Shown piece after piece: positions 44,806 through 53,156 of a stretch of 64,000 nucleotides of DNA. Source of the stretch: Streptomyces sp. Ncost-T10-10d (GTDB lineage: Bacteria > Actinomycetota > Actinomycetes > Streptomycetales > Streptomycetaceae); the NCBI RefSeq assembly GCF_900091955.1, contig NZ_FMDF01000157.1:62001-126000 (forward strand). Reading direction: 5' to 3'. Position numbers and translations under genes: made by a program. How positions within the stretch are numbered: position 1 is the stretch's first letter; every line of letters starts with the position of its first letter. Below the pieces are notes generated by a model. The model saw nothing but the letters and a program-made list of their open reading frames with translations, was not told the origin of the DNA and made no database searches.

Positions 44806-44918
44806 TCAGTTCCTCTGCCCGGTAGTGGGCGCCGGTGAGGGCCAGTGAGGGGCCTCGGCCGGAGAGCAGGGCCGCGCAGCGGGCGGCGTCGCCGACCAGG
44901 GCGATCCGGCCGGTGTGC
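44806..44918 (-). pseudogene. C-terminal scrap of an FAD-dependent monooxygenase
   Basis: On the minus strand, 37 codons read RIALVGDAARCAALLSGRGP followed by SLALTGAHYRAEELKRS. This is the FAD ribityl-binding GDAA motif and following helix of PHBH-type aromatic monooxygenases. Everything before and after is missing. It lies 9 bp downstream of the SARP gene stop on the same strand. Confidence 0.6.
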
Positions 44919-44927
44919 CGGTATGGT

Positions 44928-47900
44928 TCACGGTGTCGTTGAAGGTGAGGACTCGGGGCGACACGCGGCTGCACCGGACGTGACCGGTGCGTCCGAGGCC
45001 ACCCGCACTGCTGAGGCCTCGTCCTGAGCGCGGGCTGCGGCCATGAGGTCACCTGCCATGGTGTGGGCCTTGGCCAGGGTGTCGAGGCCCACGGCCAGCC
45101 AGGTGCGGGAGCCGATCTGTCGCCATAGCCTGACGGCTGCTTCGGCGCGTCGACCGGCCGGCGCTGGACGGCCTGCTACGAGTTGTGCCTCGGCGAGTGC
45201 GTAGAGCGTCGCTGCCTCCCCCCACAGGTTGCCGAACTCCCGGTAGGTCCAAAGGGTGCGGGCCAGTAATCGGCGCCCCTCCGCATGAGCGCCTTGCCGT
45301 ACCAGGACGTCCCCCAGCCAGCAGGTGGCGTGTGCGGTGGTGAGCCGGTCGCCCAGACTCTCACTGATCGAGGCAGCCTGTCGGAAGCAGTCGGCGGCGG
45401 CGGGGTAGGCGCCACGTGCGCGGTGGCTCTGTCCCAGGCATCGCAAGGCCTGGGCTTCTCCGTGCCGGTAGCCCGCTTCTCGGCTCGCTCGCAGGCACTG
45501 CGTGAACCGCTCCATGGCCGCTTCGACATGCCCTTGCTCGAGGTGGATGACGCCGATGCCGTTGGTGGCGTAGACGAGGCAGTTGACGTTTTCCACCGTT
45601 CGAGCCAACTCGATTGCCTGTCCGAAATGATGCACAGCCGAGGAGTACTGGCCCAATAGACGGTATACGTATGCCAGTCCGGCTGTGGCGCTGGCTCGGT
45701 AGGCCGGGCCCTCGCCGTCGGCGAACTGCAGTGCCTGCTCGAAGTGGTCGAGCGCTTCCGGATATCGGTCGAGGATGGTGGTGAGTTCGCCCAGACAGCG
45801 GTGGAGTTGGGTGGCGCTGCGCCGGCTGCCGCTGCTCAGTGCCGCCTTGAGCGCCCGGTTCTGGAGACGTTCCCAGTCGTCGAAGTGGCTGCCGATCTGG
45901 AAGAGTGTCGTCAGCGCGGTGGCCAGCCCGGCGGCCGGCGCGATCTCGGTTCTGTCGAGCGCCTGGTCCACCACGTCGATGAGGAGCTGGCGCTCGTCGT
46001 TGAACCAGGCCAGTGGGTCCGCGAGGATCTGGGTGGTGTCCGTCGGGGAGGGCCGCCAGGATGCCAGGCCGGCCTGCGAGATGCCCTGGAAGTCGACGCT
46101 GAGGGTGTCCGCGGCCAGGTCGGCCAGGTGCAGGCTCGCGCCCAGCAGCCGTGTGAGCGCGGCTGAACGGCCCTGCGGCGAGACCTCCCGATCCGCCCGT
46201 TCCCGGCCCACCAGCCGCACCAGGTCGTGCAGCCGGTAGCGCACTCCGGTAGCACCAGTCGCCCCAACCTCCACCACGTGCACATCCACCAGTTCGTCGA
46301 GCACGGCCTCCGCGCGGCCCAGGTCCATGTCCAACAGCGCGGCCAGGGCCCAGACGGCGAAGTCCGGTCCAGGCAGCAGGGCGAGCATCCGCAGGGCGTG
46401 CCGAATCATGGGGGCCATGCCCCGGTAGGTCAGCTCCAGGCTGGCCCGGACGGCGATGTGACCGACGGCCAGCTCATCAAGCTTGCGTTGCTCGTCGGCG
46501 AGCGCACGGGCGACCCTGGCCAGCGGCCAGTGCGGTCGTGCGGCCAGTCGCGCTCCGGTGACCCATACCGCGAGGGGAAGACCGCCACAGGTTTCCACGA
46601 TGGACCGGGCCGATTCGGACTCCTCGGCGGTGCGGTCTGCGCCCACCATCTCACGCAACAGAGCCAGCCCCGCCCGGGAGTCGAGGACTCTCAGAGGGAG
46701 CCGGACACCGCCCAGGCTCGCCAGCGTGGTCCGGCTGGTGACGATGGCGGCGCAGTGTTCACCGCTGGGCAGAAGGTCGTCCACCAGCAGCGTATCGGCC
46801 GCGCTGTCCAGCACGACGAGTATCCTGCGCTGGGCCAGCAAGGTGCGGTAGAGGTTGATTCGTCCGGTCGTGTCCGGGGGCATCGCTCCGCCGTGTACGC
46901 CGAGCGCCCGCAAGAAGGTACCCAGGACCGTGAACGGCTCGGCCGGCTCGTCACCGAAACCCCGCAGGTCCACGTAGAGCTGACCGTCCGGAAACCGGGA
47001 GGCCAGCAGATGCCCTGTGCGCACGGCGAAGGCCGTCTTGCCGACCCCGGCCGAGCCGGTGACCAGCAGGGTCACCGACCCGGTCATCTCCTGGCCGAGC
47101 AGCCGGCAGGCTTCGGCCAACTCGTCTTCCCGGCCGACGAACAGGGACGGGGTCGGCGGAAGCAGGCGAGGTCGCGGTTGCTGTGTGTTTGCTCCGCCCC
47201 GATCCTCGTGACTTCTTCCGGTGGCGTCATCCGGCCGGTCCGAAACCGATACGTGTGGGCTCGCCGCTGACGAGGCCCGCTGACGTGCTGGTGCGGAAGC
47301 GATCGTGAGGGGCCGGGCGGGCACGTCGAGCGAAGGGTCGGAGTTGAGTATCTGCTGGTGAAATTCCCGCAGCTCCCGACCGGGATCGCACCCCAGCTCC
47401 TCAGCCAATTCCCGGCGGACCTGCTCGAAGCAGCGCAACGCATCAGCCGCCCTGCCACTGCGGTACAGGGCGAGCATGAACTGGCGGGCCAAGCGTTCAT
47501 CCAACGGGTACACCGCGACACCCGTGGACAGGGCATCCAGCAGGCTGGTGTGCCTGCCGCGACGCAGCTCGATATCGTTGCGATCCAGCTCGGCGGTGCG
47601 CCGCTCCCGGTGAACGGCCTCCCGGGAAGCGTTGAACCACGGGGTGTCGATGGACAGGAAAGCCTCGCCGCGCCACAGCGCGAGGCCTTCCTCGAACAGG
47701 GCCGCGGAACGGTCGTCGTCGCCGTCCGCGCGAGCCCGGGCGACCAGATCACGAAACCGGTGCAAGTCCACTGTGGGAGCTTCGCTCAGCAGGACATAGC
47801 CACCGGGCTGCCGTGCGATACGTACGTGCTGCGCGGCGGGTTCCAGGATCTTCCGCAGATGGGACAGATAACTGTAGAGGCCCCCTTGGGCACGTTGCGG

Positions 47901-48065
47901 CGGACGGTCGCCCCACACCCGTTCGATCAGCTGGTCCATAGGCACCGCACGATTGACATCGATCAGCAGCGTGGCCAGCACGCAGCGCTGCCGGGCAGGT
48001 CCTAGATCCACCGTCACGCCGTTGATACGCGCCTCGATGTCACCGAGCACACCGAATTCCACCAT
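44928..48065 (-). CDS. AfsR-type SARP regulator (BTAD, NB-ARC, TPR), likely activator of the Cys-rich peptide cluster
   Basis: A 1045-residue regulator. Residues 1-95 are the OmpR-type winged helix of SARPs (LATLLIDVNRAVPMDQLIER, LYSYLSHLRKILEP). Residues 95-250 are the BTAD domain (VDLHRFRDLVARAR, YRSGRAADALRCFEQVRREL). A linker leads to an NB-ARC ATPase with Walker A VTGSAGVGKTAFAVR and RILVVLDSAADTLLVDDLLP as the Walker B region. From about residue 680 there are TPR repeats. The layout equals AfsR of Streptomyces coelicolor. It is divergent from the precursor peptide gene, 650 bp apart. Matching direct repeats lie near both genes, so it is the probable pathway-specific activator and may regulate itself. 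Confidence 0.92.
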   Translation of the reverse strand: MVEFGVLGDIEARINGVTVDLGPARQRCVLATLLIDVNRAVPMDQLIERVWGDRPPQRAQGGLYSYLSHLRKILEPAAQHVRIARQPGGYVLLSEAPTVDLHRFRDLVARARADGDDDRSAALFEEGLALWRGEAFLSIDTPWFNASREAVHRERRTAELDRNDIELRRGRHTSLLDALSTGVAVYPLDERLARQFMLALYRSGRAADALRCFEQVRRELAEELGCDPGRELREFHQQILNSDPSLDVPARPLTIASAPARQRASSAASPHVSVSDRPDDATGRSHEDRGGANTQQPRPRLLPPTPSLFVGREDELAEACRLLGQEMTGSVTLLVTGSAGVGKTAFAVRTGHLLASRFPDGQLYVDLRGFGDEPAEPFTVLGTFLRALGVHGGAMPPDTTGRINLYRTLLAQRRILVVLDSAADTLLVDDLLPSGEHCAAIVTSRTTLASLGGVRLPLRVLDSRAGLALLREMVGADRTAEESESARSIVETCGGLPLAVWVTGARLAARPHWPLARVARALADEQRKLDELAVGHIAVRASLELTYRGMAPMIRHALRMLALLPGPDFAVWALAALLDMDLGRAEAVLDELVDVHVVEVGATGATGVRYRLHDLVRLVGRERADREVSPQGRSAALTRLLGASLHLADLAADTLSVDFQGISQAGLASWRPSPTDTTQILADPLAWFNDERQLLIDVVDQALDRTEIAPAAGLATALTTLFQIGSHFDDWERLQNRALKAALSSGSRRSATQLHRCLGELTTILDRYPEALDHFEQALQFADGEGPAYRASATAGLAYVYRLLGQYSSAVHHFGQAIELARTVENVNCLVYATNGIGVIHLEQGHVEAAMERFTQCLRASREAGYRHGEAQALRCLGQSHRARGAYPAAADCFRQAASISESLGDRLTTAHATCWLGDVLVRQGAHAEGRRLLARTLWTYREFGNLWGEAATLYALAEAQLVAGRPAPAGRRAEAAVRLWRQIGSRTWLAVGLDTLAKAHTMAGDLMAAARAQDEASAVRVASDAPVTSGAAACRPESSPSTTP

Positions 48066-48121
48066 CGCAACATCCCCTCAGCCGGAGTGCCAAGCTTTCG
48101 GGAATCGCTCTCATCAGCCAA

Positions 48122-48150
48122 CTCAAGATATGGCCAAGATTTCCCACAAG
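48122..48150 (+). promoter_or_regulatory. Candidate SARP box, set B (regulator-proximal)
   Basis: Three direct half-sites CTCAAG, GCCAAG and CACAAG begin at 48122, 48133 and 48145 (steps of 11 and 12 bp). A further GCCAAG at 48089 is exactly 33 bp before the first. Helical-turn phased direct repeats are how SARP winged-helix proteins bind. The set lies 57 bp upstream of the SARP start codon. Confidence 0.5.
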
Positions 48151-48503
48151 TCGACCGGGCAACAGGCGAACCTCTGTGCGGAGGCCAACGCCCTTGCCAT
48201 CCTCGGCGACGCCCATCTCGCCCTCGCTCAGCCTGACGAGGGCGGCCACAACTGGATCCGATCCGTCAGCCCCTACCACGCCCAGCACCGCGCGGAAGAC
48301 GCCCGGCGCCCACCTCTCGCTGTTCGGTTCGGGGATGACGGGCGGCGCGGCGTTCGTGCAGGGAGTCCGGCGAAGTCCCGTTCCCGGCTGAGGAGATCGA
48401 CCGCGACGAAGTGGATGCGGGGCCGACCGCGTCAGCAGCTCATCGCCTGTCACGGTCGCGTCACGCCCGGTTGTCGGTTGCCGAAGCCGGTGCCACCAGC
48501 AGT

Positions 48504-48532
48504 TTCAAGGTCTGTCCAAGATTTACTCCAAG
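48504..48532 (+). promoter_or_regulatory. Candidate SARP box, set A (peptide-gene side)
   Basis: Half-sites TTCAAG, TCCAAG and TCCAAG begin at 48504, 48515 and 48527, with the same 11 and 12 bp steps as set B and a shared core CCAAGATTT. The set lies about 185 bp upstream of the precursor peptide ATG, on its coding strand. Confidence 0.55.
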
Positions 48533-48715
48533 CGAGCCGTGCACTGTCGTACTCATGGCCAACCGGGTGCCCGCGAAGAGGCCGCTCCGATTCGCCGTCG
48601 TTCCGGCGGCCGCCGAAATCCGTGTTCGCGCACGGCCACGGCAGGTCCGGACACGAACGTATTTCCACGGAGGCATTTCCGGTCTCCAACGGCACGGTAG
48701 AAAAAGGGAGAATTC

Positions 48716-48898
48716 ATGTTCAAGAAGATCGAGGCGTTGGGAAGTGGCCTTCTCGGGCTGCTCGTCCCGACGACGGAAGCGTCGGCCGCCGTCTGCTACG
48801 TCCGTAGCTGGAGTTCTTGCTGGCAGTGCGCCTACCGTCCCTGCAGCGGCTGCTGCGACATCAACGGGCGTAACTGCCAGTACATCGACTGCAAGTAG
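48716..48898 (+). CDS. Cys-rich precursor peptide (probable disulfide-bonded secreted peptide)
   Basis: A 60-residue precursor with GGGAG 5 nt before the ATG. Residues 1-24 form a leader (MFKKIEALGSGLLGLLVP, then TTEASA). It ends in an Ala-X-Ala-type signal-peptidase site, giving a 36-residue core. The core holds eight Cys (27, 35, 38, 43, 46, 47, 54, 59), enough for four disulfides, and several Trp/Tyr/Arg. Few Ser/Thr remain for lanthionines and no modifying enzyme is adjacent. The following genes encode a membrane redox protein, a thioredoxin-like protein, an ABC exporter and a signal peptidase, all fitting oxidative folding, cleavage and export. I know no described family it belongs to. 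Confidence 0.85.
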   Translation: MFKKIEALGSGLLGLLVPTTEASAAVCYVRSWSSCWQCAYRPCSGCCDINGRNCQYIDCK

Positions 48899-48913
48899 CC
48901 CGGCGATCGCCAC

Positions 48914-48944
48914 GTCTCCCGGCGGATGACCACTGCCGGGAGAC
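48914..48944 (+). terminator. Hairpin directly after the precursor gene (attenuator)
   Basis: Perfect 10-bp arms GTCTCCCGGC and GCCGGGAGAC with an 11-nt loop, 15 bp after the precursor stop. Such a leaky terminator would give more precursor transcript than transcript of the processing genes. Confidence 0.65.
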
Positions 48945-48951
48945 AGACGGT

Positions 48952-48990
48952 CACGGTGGCCGCTACAGGGACCGCCTGTGGGCCACCGTG
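48952..48990 (+). terminator. Second hairpin before the MauE-like gene
   Basis: Perfect 10-bp arms CACGGTGGCC and GGCCACCGTG around a 19-nt loop, immediately after the first hairpin and 46 bp before the next start codon. Confidence 0.55.
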
Positions 48991-49036
48991 GCCCACGTCG
49001 GCCGCAGGAATCGCCACGACCCACAGGTGATGCATC

Positions 49037-49600
49037 GTGCTCTATATCGAAATTGGTATGCGCTGCCTGATAGGGGCAGTGTTCCTGATTTCTTTCCTCG
49101 GAAAGATTTCCGGACCCGGGAAATTCGATGCCTTTGTCGAATCCGTGCACGGCATGCGGATTGTCCCGTCCCGCGCCGCTCGACCTGTGGCACGGGTCGT
49201 CCTCGCCGCCGAGGGCTCCGTGTGCCTGCTGCTCGCGGCACCGGCCGCGGCTGGCGCGCTGGCCGGATTCACTTTGTCGGCAGGGCTGTTGATGTCCTTT
49301 GCCGTGGCCATCGCACTGTCCGTCCGCCGTGGTGTACGTGCCCCGTGCCGGTGCTTCGGGGCCTCGGCGGCCCCGCTCCGTCTCTGGCATGCCGTACGGA
49401 ACCTGCTGCTGACGGCGGGCGCGGCCGGCGGCGCAGTGGCGGCCACCGGCAGCGGCCAGGTGCACGTCGGCGGAGCGGTTCTGGCCGTCTTCGGCGGACT
49501 GCTGCTGGGTGGACTGGTGACCGTACTCGACGACCTCTTCGATCTCTTCCGACCAGGCGGCGGCACTGGCCGCCCGGTGCGGCCACCACAGGCCGCCTGA
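49037..49600 (+). CDS. MauE/DoxX-like membrane redox protein
   Basis: A 187-residue protein starting at GTG 49037. It has four membrane segments: the first with IGAVFLISFLGKISGPGKFD, typical of MauE/DoxX proteins, then three more. A conserved-looking CRCFG pair (Cys104, Cys106) lies in a loop. MauE is needed for disulfide formation in methylamine dehydrogenase, and relatives act like DsbB or VKOR partners of thioredoxin-like proteins. Here it would re-oxidise the TlpA-like protein encoded next, driving disulfide formation in the precursor peptide. Confidence 0.88.
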   Translation: MLYIEIGMRCLIGAVFLISFLGKISGPGKFDAFVESVHGMRIVPSRAARPVARVVLAAEGSVCLLLAAPAAAGALAGFTLSAGLLMSFAVAIALSVRRGVRAPCRCFGASAAPLRLWHAVRNLLLTAGAAGGAVAATGSGQVHVGGAVLAVFGGLLLGGLVTVLDDLFDLFRPGGGTGRPVRPPQAA

Positions 49601-49617
49601 CTCTCATTGGAGACACC

Positions 49618-50163
49618 ATGTCCTTTCTGATCGGCGCCGTGGTCCTCGTGGGGCTGCTGTGCACGCTGGACCTGATACTCACGCTGGGCGTGATCAAGCG
49701 GTTGCGTGAACACAGCGAGCAATTGGCGGCCAGGACTGAGGGCGAGGCGCCGCCTGCGCTGGGAGTGGGGGAGGAAGTCGGCCAGTTCACCACGGTGACG
49801 ATCGACGGCGAGACAGTCGACCGTGAACTCCTCGACGACGAGACACTGGTGGCCTTCTTCTCACCCAACTGCACGCCATGCAGGGAGAAGCTGCCTGCAT
49901 TCACGGCGTACGCCCGGGAACGAAAGGGCGGACGGCGGCGGGTGCTGGCCGTCGTCGCGGGGAATGCCGAGGGCGGGGAGCGGTTCGTCGAAGCACTTGG
50001 CCCGGTCGCCCGCGTGGTCAGGGAGGACTACGACGGACCGCTCGGCGCGGCCTTCAAGGCACAGGCATACCCCACCATGCTCGTCGTCGCCCCCGACGCG
50101 GCAGGCCGTCTCGTCGTCACGGCCGACCAGGTGCTACTGAACCGACTTCCCCTCACGGCATGA
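49618..50163 (+). CDS. TlpA-like membrane-anchored thioredoxin-fold protein
   Basis: A 181-residue protein with an N-terminal membrane anchor (FLIGAVVLVGLLCTLDLILT) and an outward thioredoxin fold. The active site is NCTPC (Cys85, Cys88) after VAFFSP, and the cis-Pro is in AQAYPTMLVV. GGAG lies 6 nt before the ATG; the longer upstream frame is a shadow. MauD, the natural partner of MauE, has this same layout. It probably catalyses disulfide formation or shuffling in the exported peptide. Its stop overlaps the ABC gene by four bases. Confidence 0.9.
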   Translation: MSFLIGAVVLVGLLCTLDLILTLGVIKRLREHSEQLAARTEGEAPPALGVGEEVGQFTTVTIDGETVDRELLDDETLVAFFSPNCTPCREKLPAFTAYARERKGGRRRVLAVVAGNAEGGERFVEALGPVARVVREDYDGPLGAAFKAQAYPTMLVVAPDAAGRLVVTADQVLLNRLPLTA

Positions 50164-52136
50164 ACGGGCACCGCGACCAGGGACCTGGTGCACCGGTCGG
50201 CTCCAGGCATACCGAACGCCGCTCCTCGGACACCTCCCGGGGAAACTCCTCGGGCGGTTCGGGGGGCGGCTCGCGGCGCGGGCGCCAAGACCGCCCGGCT
50301 ACGGATTCCTCCCTCGCACGGCGCGTGCTCACCGCCTGTTCACTCGCCGCCGTGGCCGCTCCCGGAGCACTTGTCCTGTACGTACTGATCAGCCTGGCGA
50401 CCGGAGCGCTGCCGGTGGTCGCGGCCTGGCTCACCAAGGTGCTCATCGACCGGCTCGCGGCGGGGATCTCCATGGGTGGCTTGTTCACCGTCGCTGCCGG
50501 ACTCGCCCTGACCGGTGTGCTCGCGGCGGCGTCCCCCCAGATCACGCAGTACCTGCGGGCACAACTGGACCGGCGGGTCGGACTGATCGCGCTGGACCGG
50601 CTGTTCGCCGCGGTCGACTCGTTCACCGGCCTCGGCCATTTCGAGAACCCGCGTTTCCTCGACCGGCTGCGGCTCGCGCAGCAGGCCAGCCGCGTCTCAC
50701 CGAACCAGACGGTCGAGGGCCTGCTCGGCATCGTCCGGGCCGTCATCACCATCACCGGCTTCCTCGGCTCGCTTCTCCTGCTCAGCCCGCTGATAGCCGC
50801 TCTCGTGCTGGCATCGGGCATACCGATGCTGGTTGCGGAGATCGCTCTGTCACGCCGCCGTGCCCGGATGCTGTGGGCCATCAGCCCGGCCGAGCGGCGG
50901 GAGGCCTTCTACAGCGAACTGCTGTCGACTGTGCAGGCGGCGAAGGAAGTACGGCTCTTCGGGCTCGGTGGCTTCCTGCGGGGCCGGATGCTGGCCGAAC
51001 GGCGCTTCGCCGATGCTGCGACACGTGCCATGGACCGCCGGGAAGTCGTGTTCCAGGCCGGACTGGGCCTGGTCGGCGCATTGATGTCGGGTGCCGGCCT
51101 GGTGTGGGCGGCCATGGCCGCCCAACGCGGCACTCTCTCCGTAGGTGACGTCATGATCTTCGTGGCAGCGGTGGCGGGTACGCAGAGTGCCCTCGTCATG
51201 CTGGCGAGCGATGTCGCACGCTGCCACCAGGCCCTGAGCATGTTCGACCACTTCATCGTGGTGACGACGACCTCTCCCGACCTTCCGTCGGCCGCGGCCC
51301 CCGAACCGCTGCCCGCCCTCAGCGAGGGAATCGAACTGCAAGGCGTCTGGTTCCGCTACGCCGAGGATCAGCCGTGGGTGCTGCGCGGAGTCGACTTGCG
51401 TATCCCATACGGCACGTCCCTCGGCCTCGTCGGTCTCAACGGCGCGGGCAAGTCGACCCTCGTCAAGCTGCTCTGCAGGTTCTACGACCCGACGCGGGGC
51501 GCGATCCTCTGGGACGGCGTCGATCTGCGCGATATCGACCCCGCAGAACTGCGTGGCCGGATCGGGGCGGTGTTCCAGGATTACATGGAGTACGAACTGT
51601 CCGCGGCCGAAAACATCGCTCTCGGCGATCTCGCGGCGCTCACCGACGGGGACCGGATCCGGGCCGCCGCCCGCAACGCGGGTATCCATCACGATCTGCA
51701 ACGCCTGCACAGAGGTTACGAAACCCTTCTTTCTCGTAGGTTCCTCATGGAATCGGACAAGGAGGACCACGACCTGGGGACGGTGCTGTCGGGTGGGCAG
51801 TGGCAACGGCTGGCCCTGGCCCGAGCGTTCCTTCGGCACGAGCGAGACCTGGCGATCCTTGACGAGCCGTCCTCCGGCCTGGACGCGGCGGCTGAGCACG
51901 CGATCCACACGTCGCTCCAGAAATACCGTGGCGGACGCACCAGCCTTCTCATCTCACACCGGCTCGGTGTTCTCCGCTCCGCTGACCGCATCGTGGTGCT
52001 CTCCGACGGACGCATCGTCGAACACGGAACTCACGCCGAACTCGTCGCGGTGGACGGCGAATACGCCCGACTGTTCGCTTTGCAGGCCGCGGGATACCAG
52101 CCTGAGTCCGCGCTGACCGAGGGAGGGCAGCCATGA
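50160..52136 (+). CDS. ABC exporter (fused membrane and ATPase domains) for the Cys-rich peptide
   Basis: A 658-residue half-transporter; the ATG at 50160 overlaps the previous stop (ATGA). Residues 1-60 are a disordered Ser/Gly/Arg-rich cytoplasmic segment, not a C39 peptidase, so cleavage must be done by another enzyme. Six membrane segments occupy about 65-360. The ATPase has Walker A LNGAGKST (Lys431), signature LSGGQWQRLALARAFL, Walker B LAILDEPSSGLD and switch His in LISHRLG. It resembles exporters of lanthipeptide and other RiPP clusters. It is coupled by overlap to the signal peptidase gene. Confidence 0.92.
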   Translation: MNGHRDQGPGAPVGSRHTERRSSDTSRGNSSGGSGGGSRRGRQDRPATDSSLARRVLTACSLAAVAAPGALVLYVLISLATGALPVVAAWLTKVLIDRLAAGISMGGLFTVAAGLALTGVLAAASPQITQYLRAQLDRRVGLIALDRLFAAVDSFTGLGHFENPRFLDRLRLAQQASRVSPNQTVEGLLGIVRAVITITGFLGSLLLLSPLIAALVLASGIPMLVAEIALSRRRARMLWAISPAERREAFYSELLSTVQAAKEVRLFGLGGFLRGRMLAERRFADAATRAMDRREVVFQAGLGLVGALMSGAGLVWAAMAAQRGTLSVGDVMIFVAAVAGTQSALVMLASDVARCHQALSMFDHFIVVTTTSPDLPSAAAPEPLPALSEGIELQGVWFRYAEDQPWVLRGVDLRIPYGTSLGLVGLNGAGKSTLVKLLCRFYDPTRGAILWDGVDLRDIDPAELRGRIGAVFQDYMEYELSAAENIALGDLAALTDGDRIRAAARNAGIHHDLQRLHRGYETLLSRRFLMESDKEDHDLGTVLSGGQWQRLALARAFLRHERDLAILDEPSSGLDAAAEHAIHTSLQKYRGGRTSLLISHRLGVLRSADRIVVLSDGRIVEHGTHAELVAVDGEYARLFALQAAGYQPESALTEGGQP

Positions 52137-52951
52137 CCCGGTCCCATGAAACCCGGCGGATACTGCCGGGGGATCCGCTGCCGCCCGCGCCGCGGCACCC
52201 GCCGTCCTCGGGACCGGAGCTGCGCGCCCTCGCCGCCCCCCGTGCGGGGCAGAACCACGCCCCCGACCGCCGCGCTGCTCCATGGCCCGGCCCTGGGGGG
52301 CTCGTGGCATCAGCCCTCGCCGCACTCACTATTGGCGCGGGCACATGGGCGCTGACCGGCTTCGTCCTCGCGGGGGTCCTGATCCTCGTCCCGGTGTTCG
52401 TCCTTGCCTCGCTCGGCGTCGCCGCGGTCGGTTCCGAAACCGTGGTCGTGACCGTGCGCGGCGCGAGCATGGAGCCCGCCTACCATGACGGTGACCGGGT
52501 GCTCGTACGGAGGAACCGTGCATTCGAGTCCGGCACGGTGGTCGTCGTGGAGCATCCCGCGGGATCCTGGACCACGGCGCCGCCGCCCATCGGCGCGTCA
52601 GGGCCGGTCACGCACCGCAACTGGATGATCAAGCGGGTGATGGCCGTCCCCGGCGACCCGGTGCCCCGTACCCGGGTTCCCGCGCTCGCCGAAACACCGG
52701 ACGACCGGGTCCCAGCGGGGCAACTCGTTCTCCTCGGCGACAATCCCGAAGTCAGCTTCGACTCGCGGGAAGTGGGTTACTTTCCGGCCGAACGAGTACT
52801 GGGGGTCGTGTTGCGTCGACGGATCCCATCCGTCTCGACCCGGGGTCACTCTGTGCACCGGTGCATCCGCTTGGTTCGACGATCGGTCTCAGCGCGTGTC
52901 ACGCCCACTCCACGTCGAGCCCTGCCCGGGCGGCGCATTGCGGGTCGGTGA
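52133..52951 (+). CDS. S26-family signal peptidase of the peptide cluster
   Basis: A 272-residue protease; its ATG overlaps the exporter stop by four bases. A Pro-rich cytoplasmic segment precedes two hydrophobic segments (about residues 55-105). The catalytic Ser112 is in RGASMEPAYHDGD and the general base Lys167 in NWMIKRVMAVPGD. The LLGDNPEVSFDSREVGYFP block is the box E of type I peptidases. Being dedicated to the cluster, it should remove the leader at the Ala-X-Ala site. The C-terminal 45 residues (RRR, Arg-rich) are extra compared with housekeeping LepB. Confidence 0.9.
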   Translation: MTRSHETRRILPGDPLPPAPRHPPSSGPELRALAAPRAGQNHAPDRRAAPWPGPGGLVASALAALTIGAGTWALTGFVLAGVLILVPVFVLASLGVAAVGSETVVVTVRGASMEPAYHDGDRVLVRRNRAFESGTVVVVEHPAGSWTTAPPPIGASGPVTHRNWMIKRVMAVPGDPVPRTRVPALAETPDDRVPAGQLVLLGDNPEVSFDSREVGYFPAERVLGVVLRRRIPSVSTRGHSVHRCIRLVRRSVSARVTPTPRRALPGRRIAGR

Positions 52952-53156
52952 GCCTGTCCCCGCGGCTCCTGGGAGCCCTTCAGCGTGCTTCATGCCCAGG
53001 CCGGCCAGTCGCTTCCGCGGCCCGCGGTTTCGCGTCTGTTCCCACAGCCCACTTGGCCACGGTCGTTTGCAGCCGGCGCGCCTCTTCAAGGCCGGGGAGG
53101 GGATTCTCGGCGCGCCCCGGACTTGCGTCCAATACCTGCATCTATAACCTGATGGC

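Noticed and set aside
48127..48480. Small plus-strand ORF MAKISHKSTGQQANLCAEAN with TPR-like text in the SARP/peptide gap
   Set aside because: Brief similarity to a TPR repeat (AILGDAHLALAQPDEGG), but the frame soon loses protein character and has no ribosome-binding site. It is at most a relic.
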